Source: Legionellales bacterium | GTDB taxonomy: Bacteria > Pseudomonadota > Gammaproteobacteria > Berkiellales > Berkiellaceae | Reading direction: 5' to 3' | Length of the DNA: 55,804 bases | Assembly (NCBI GenBank): GCA_947475765.1 | Contig: CANJMM010000007.1 | Coordinates: 1-55,804, forward strand | Shown here: piece after piece, positions 54,120-55,804 of the stretch | Layout: every line of letters starts with the position of its first letter | How positions within the stretch are numbered: the stretch's first letter is position 1 | Notes under the pieces: generated by a model | Databases searched by the model: none | Seen by the model: only the letters and a program-made list of their open reading frames with translations | Told to the model about the DNA's origin: nothing | Translations under genes and position numbers: made by a program

Positions 54120-54968
54120 ATGAGCCGATATCTAAATCCAAAAGCCGATATTGTTTTTCACAAAATATTTGGGAAACATCCCCATCTCTTAAAAAGTTTT
54201 TTAAATGCAATGTTACCTTTGGCAGATGACAGACAAATTGTTGAGTTAGAATACTTGGTTTCTGGGAAAATTCCAGCCATTCCTGAATTTGATCGAACCC
54301 TAGTCAATGTAAAATGTCGAGATCAACAAGGTCAGATTTTTATTGTTGAGATGAAGATGGAATGGGGGATACATTTCATGAGACGATTATGCTTTAAAGG
54401 TGAGCAAGCCTATGTTAAGAAGCTCAGGCCAGGCGAGCACTATCATTTATTCAATCCAGTTTATGGCTTAGCCTTAATAGACAGTATTTTTGATAAAGAC
54501 ACCCCCGATTGGTATCACCACTATAGCTTAGTGAAGCTAGATAACCCCGAGCAAGAAATTATCAATGGCTTAACTTTAGCATTTGTTGAGTTACCTAAAT
54601 TTAAAATTAACGCCCCAGAAGATAAAAAGCTGAAAATTTTATGGCTTCGGTTTATGCGAGAATTAAACGACCAAACCAAAGAAGTGGATCCCGCTTTATT
54701 GGCCGTATCTGAAATCAAAGAAGCAGTGGAGTTAGTAGAAGAAGCGGGTTATACAGCCGGAGAGTTGAATGTATATGAGTCGTACTGGAAACAAGTGAGC
54801 TCAGAAAAAACCTTATACCTAGAAGCAATAGAAAAGGGTAGGGCACAGGGAATAGCTAAAGCAGAGGCCCTTATTGAAATGACTCAAAAAATGAAACGTA
54901 CAGGCATGGATTTTAGTTTGATTTCTCAATTCACAGGTTTCTCTATTGAGGAAATAGAATTGCTTTAG
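54120..54968 (+). CDS. Rpn family recombination-promoting nuclease (PD-(D/E)XK)
   Basis: 282 aa, normal length for the family. It opens MSRYLNPKADIVFHKIFGKH, a standard Rpn start. The nuclease core is PEFDRTLVNVKCRDQQGQIF followed by IVEMKMEW (about 59-86), giving a D-x(n)-ExK-type site (Asp62 region, Glu80, Lys82). A C-terminal helical tail with GIAKAEALIEMTQKMKRTGM resembles the low-complexity tail of other Rpn proteins. RpnA-type proteins cleave DNA and promote RecA-independent recombination; some also act in phage defence. It is flanked by dispersed repeats on both sides, which fits horizontal mobility. Confidence 0.88.
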   Translation: MSRYLNPKADIVFHKIFGKHPHLLKSFLNAMLPLADDRQIVELEYLVSGKIPAIPEFDRTLVNVKCRDQQGQIFIVEMKMEWGIHFMRRLCFKGEQAYVKKLRPGEHYHLFNPVYGLALIDSIFDKDTPDWYHHYSLVKLDNPEQEIINGLTLAFVELPKFKINAPEDKKLKILWLRFMRELNDQTKEVDPALLAVSEIKEAVELVEEAGYTAGELNVYESYWKQVSSEKTLYLEAIEKGRAQGIAKAEALIEMTQKMKRTGMDFSLISQFTGFSIEEIELL

Positions 54969-54983
54969 GTAATTTTAATTGCT

Positions 54984-55008
54984 GGGCCGGCATAGAGACT
55001 GACGGCCC
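54984..55008 (+). terminator. GC-rich hairpin after the Rpn gene, possible terminator
   Basis: GGGCCG pairs with CGGCCC around a 13-base loop, followed by CCCTCATTTTT. The T-run is displaced by several bases, so the call is tentative. Confidence 0.3.
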
Positions 55009-55091
55009 CCTCATTTTTCAGGAAAAAATGTTTAAATTTCAACAAGTTTGAAAAAAATAATTTCTAATAATACAGACGATGTTAATTTATA

Positions 55092-55137
55092 GTCGTTGCG
55101 AAGTCAGCGCTTCCAGCGCTGAGCTGAAGCAATCCAG
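55092..55137. repeat. Dispersed GTCGTTGCGAAG...AAGCAATCCAG repeat
   Basis: It has the ends of a widespread bacterial intergenic repeat (CGTTGCGA ... GAAGCAATCCAG) and an internal hairpin CAGCGC-TTCCA-GCGCTG (55105-55121). It directly abuts copy 5 of the CCCTCATCC family. Confidence 0.6.
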
Positions 55138-55235
55138 GTATTAAAAATCTTTTTTTCCCCTTATCCGCCCTGCAAGCACCTTCTCCCGTTACCACTCCGC
55201 TACGCTGCGTTACGGTAGAAGGGATAAAAACCCCA
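55136..55235. repeat. Dispersed CCCTCATCCGCCC-type repeat, copy 5
   Basis: A close relative of copy 1 (both contain CCGTTACCACTCCGCTACGC then GTTACGGTAGAAGGGATAAA) and of copy 2 (shared AGGTATTAAAAATC lead). The remaining gap to 55467 is AT-rich and shows no gene. Confidence 0.7.
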
Positions 55236-55467
55236 ATTTATAATTTAAGCTTGACTCCTATGGGTCTCCATGCGGGCCCCGGTAACTTTCAGGATAGTGG
55301 TCACGAGAATATAAAATTTCATCCCATTGATTTTAAAGTAATTTATTAATAATTACATTAAAAGAAAGTTTAAAAATAAACCCGCAGTTTATATTTATTA
55401 AATATTTTAATGCTTTTATCGTGTGTTAGCACTTGAATTACATTAAAAAAACACATATAACTAAACT

Positions 55468-55680
55468 ATGAGTTTAGAAAATCAAAGTAAATTAAAGAAA
55501 ATGCTGGCCAGTTTACGTGGTCAAGCAATAGCTACCTCTCATTGGCTCTTAGAGCTAGGTATCTCCCCACAGCTTGTTCGACGTTACATCCAAAGTGGTT
55601 GGTTAGAGTCCATAGGTCAAGGTGCCTTTAAAATACTGAATGACAAAATTCAATGGTATCTTATTAGCAAATCTGCATAA
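55468..55680 (+). pseudogene. AbiEi-family antitoxin N-terminal domain, truncated
   Basis: 70 codons. Residues 1-64 match the AbiEi N-terminal winged-helix domain (AIATSHWLLELGISPQLVRR, SGWLESIGQGAFKILNDKIQWY). In intact proteins this is followed by a Gly-Ala-Leu-Tyr-Ala-Leu segment and a long C-terminal domain. Here the match stops after Tyr64 (about 55659), and a few unrelated residues (LISKSA) lead to a stop. AbiEi is the antitoxin of the type IV AbiE toxin-antitoxin / abortive infection system; no AbiEii toxin follows within the window. The break is followed by DNA that may belong to an insertion sequence. Confidence 0.7.
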
Positions 55681-55745
55681 CAATAAATCCCACCCCTGAT
55701 AGACTGGCGTCTTTTGTTAATAATCAAAAGATGGAGAATCAATAG

Positions 55746-55804
55746 ATGCCAGAACCTACCTTAGAGAATGTGGTTAAAGATTTAACCCAATGGCGCCAAA
55801 CACG
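55746..55804 (+). CDS. Start of a possible transposon accessory ORF (partial, runs off the window)
   Basis: Twenty codons (MPEPTLENVVKDLTQWRQTR) preceded by GGAG nine bases upstream. The segment resembles the first residues of small accessory ORFs of bacterial insertion sequences, but it is too short to be sure. Its position right after the abrupt end of the abiEi homology supports a mobile element whose left end would lie near 55660. Confidence 0.3.
   Translation, partial: MPEPTLENVVKDLTQWRQT

Noticed and set aside
53726-55235. CRISPR array
   Set aside because: The repeats are few, long, in both orientations and without regular spacers, so they are dispersed intergenic repeats.

Overview
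The window reads as an AT-rich gammaproteobacterial chromosome segment, most plausibly from an amoeba- or host-associated member of the Legionellales/Coxiellaceae. This placement is an inference. It rests on the gene set (PrkA-YeaH-SpoVR module, compact L,D-transpeptidase, 180-kDa type NAD-glutamate dehydrogenase, fadE-fadI-fadJ-fadL block, a giant DUF3638-like protein and a small DUF6763-like acidic protein) and on families of short dispersed intergenic repeats. Most genes are chromosomal housekeeping or physiology genes. There is no rRNA, CRISPR array, complete insertion sequence or prophage.

Layout: bases 1-113 hold the 3' end of a structured RNA with a terminator, followed by a promoter and tRNA-Ser(GCU). 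Then come a patatin lipoprotein, a periplasmic solute-binding protein and a rhomboid protease (517-3592, plus strand), facing a minus-strand pair: a membrane/TPR-like protein and a Tus-like replication-terminus-binding protein (3597-5738). A response-regulator diguanylate cyclase and a DUF2797 protein follow, then the minus-strand stress operon prkA-yeaH-spoVR (7746-12499). pepN and hemH (12622-16410) are followed by a repeat-rich gap carrying a broken DUF559 nuclease gene, and then an N-terminally short P-type ATPase. A single 10.5-kb gene (19808-30322) encodes a 3504-residue protein with a DUF3638/DUF3645-type ATPase-like core. It carries a G10 homopolymer near its start and a possible N-terminal cysteine-protease-like region. 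An M48 lipoprotein protease, NAD-glutamate dehydrogenase and pyrD follow (30325-37591), then minus-strand parA, slt and lexA (37612-41264).

The lexA product keeps its DNA-binding domain but has lost the Ser/Lys cleavage dyad and the Ala-Gly cleavage site. Divergent from it is a predicted His-Me-finger (Serratia nuclease-like) endonuclease with a lysine-rich C-terminus. The 43259-51468 region is a fatty-acid module: fadE, fadI and fadJ overlap or are translationally coupled, followed by the outer-membrane transporter fadL and a TetR regulator preceded by a 15-bp perfect inverted repeat. The last part holds an L,D-transpeptidase, nagZ (cell-wall recycling) and hpt, then a repeat-dense accessory stretch with an Rpn-family nuclease, a truncated AbiEi antitoxin and the first codons of a possible transposon ORF.

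The best candidates for something new are the giant DUF3638-like protein with its poly-G tract, the autocleavage-dead LexA, the predicted nuclease effector and the Tus homologue outside the enterobacteria. No database search was run; all family assignments come from motif recognition.
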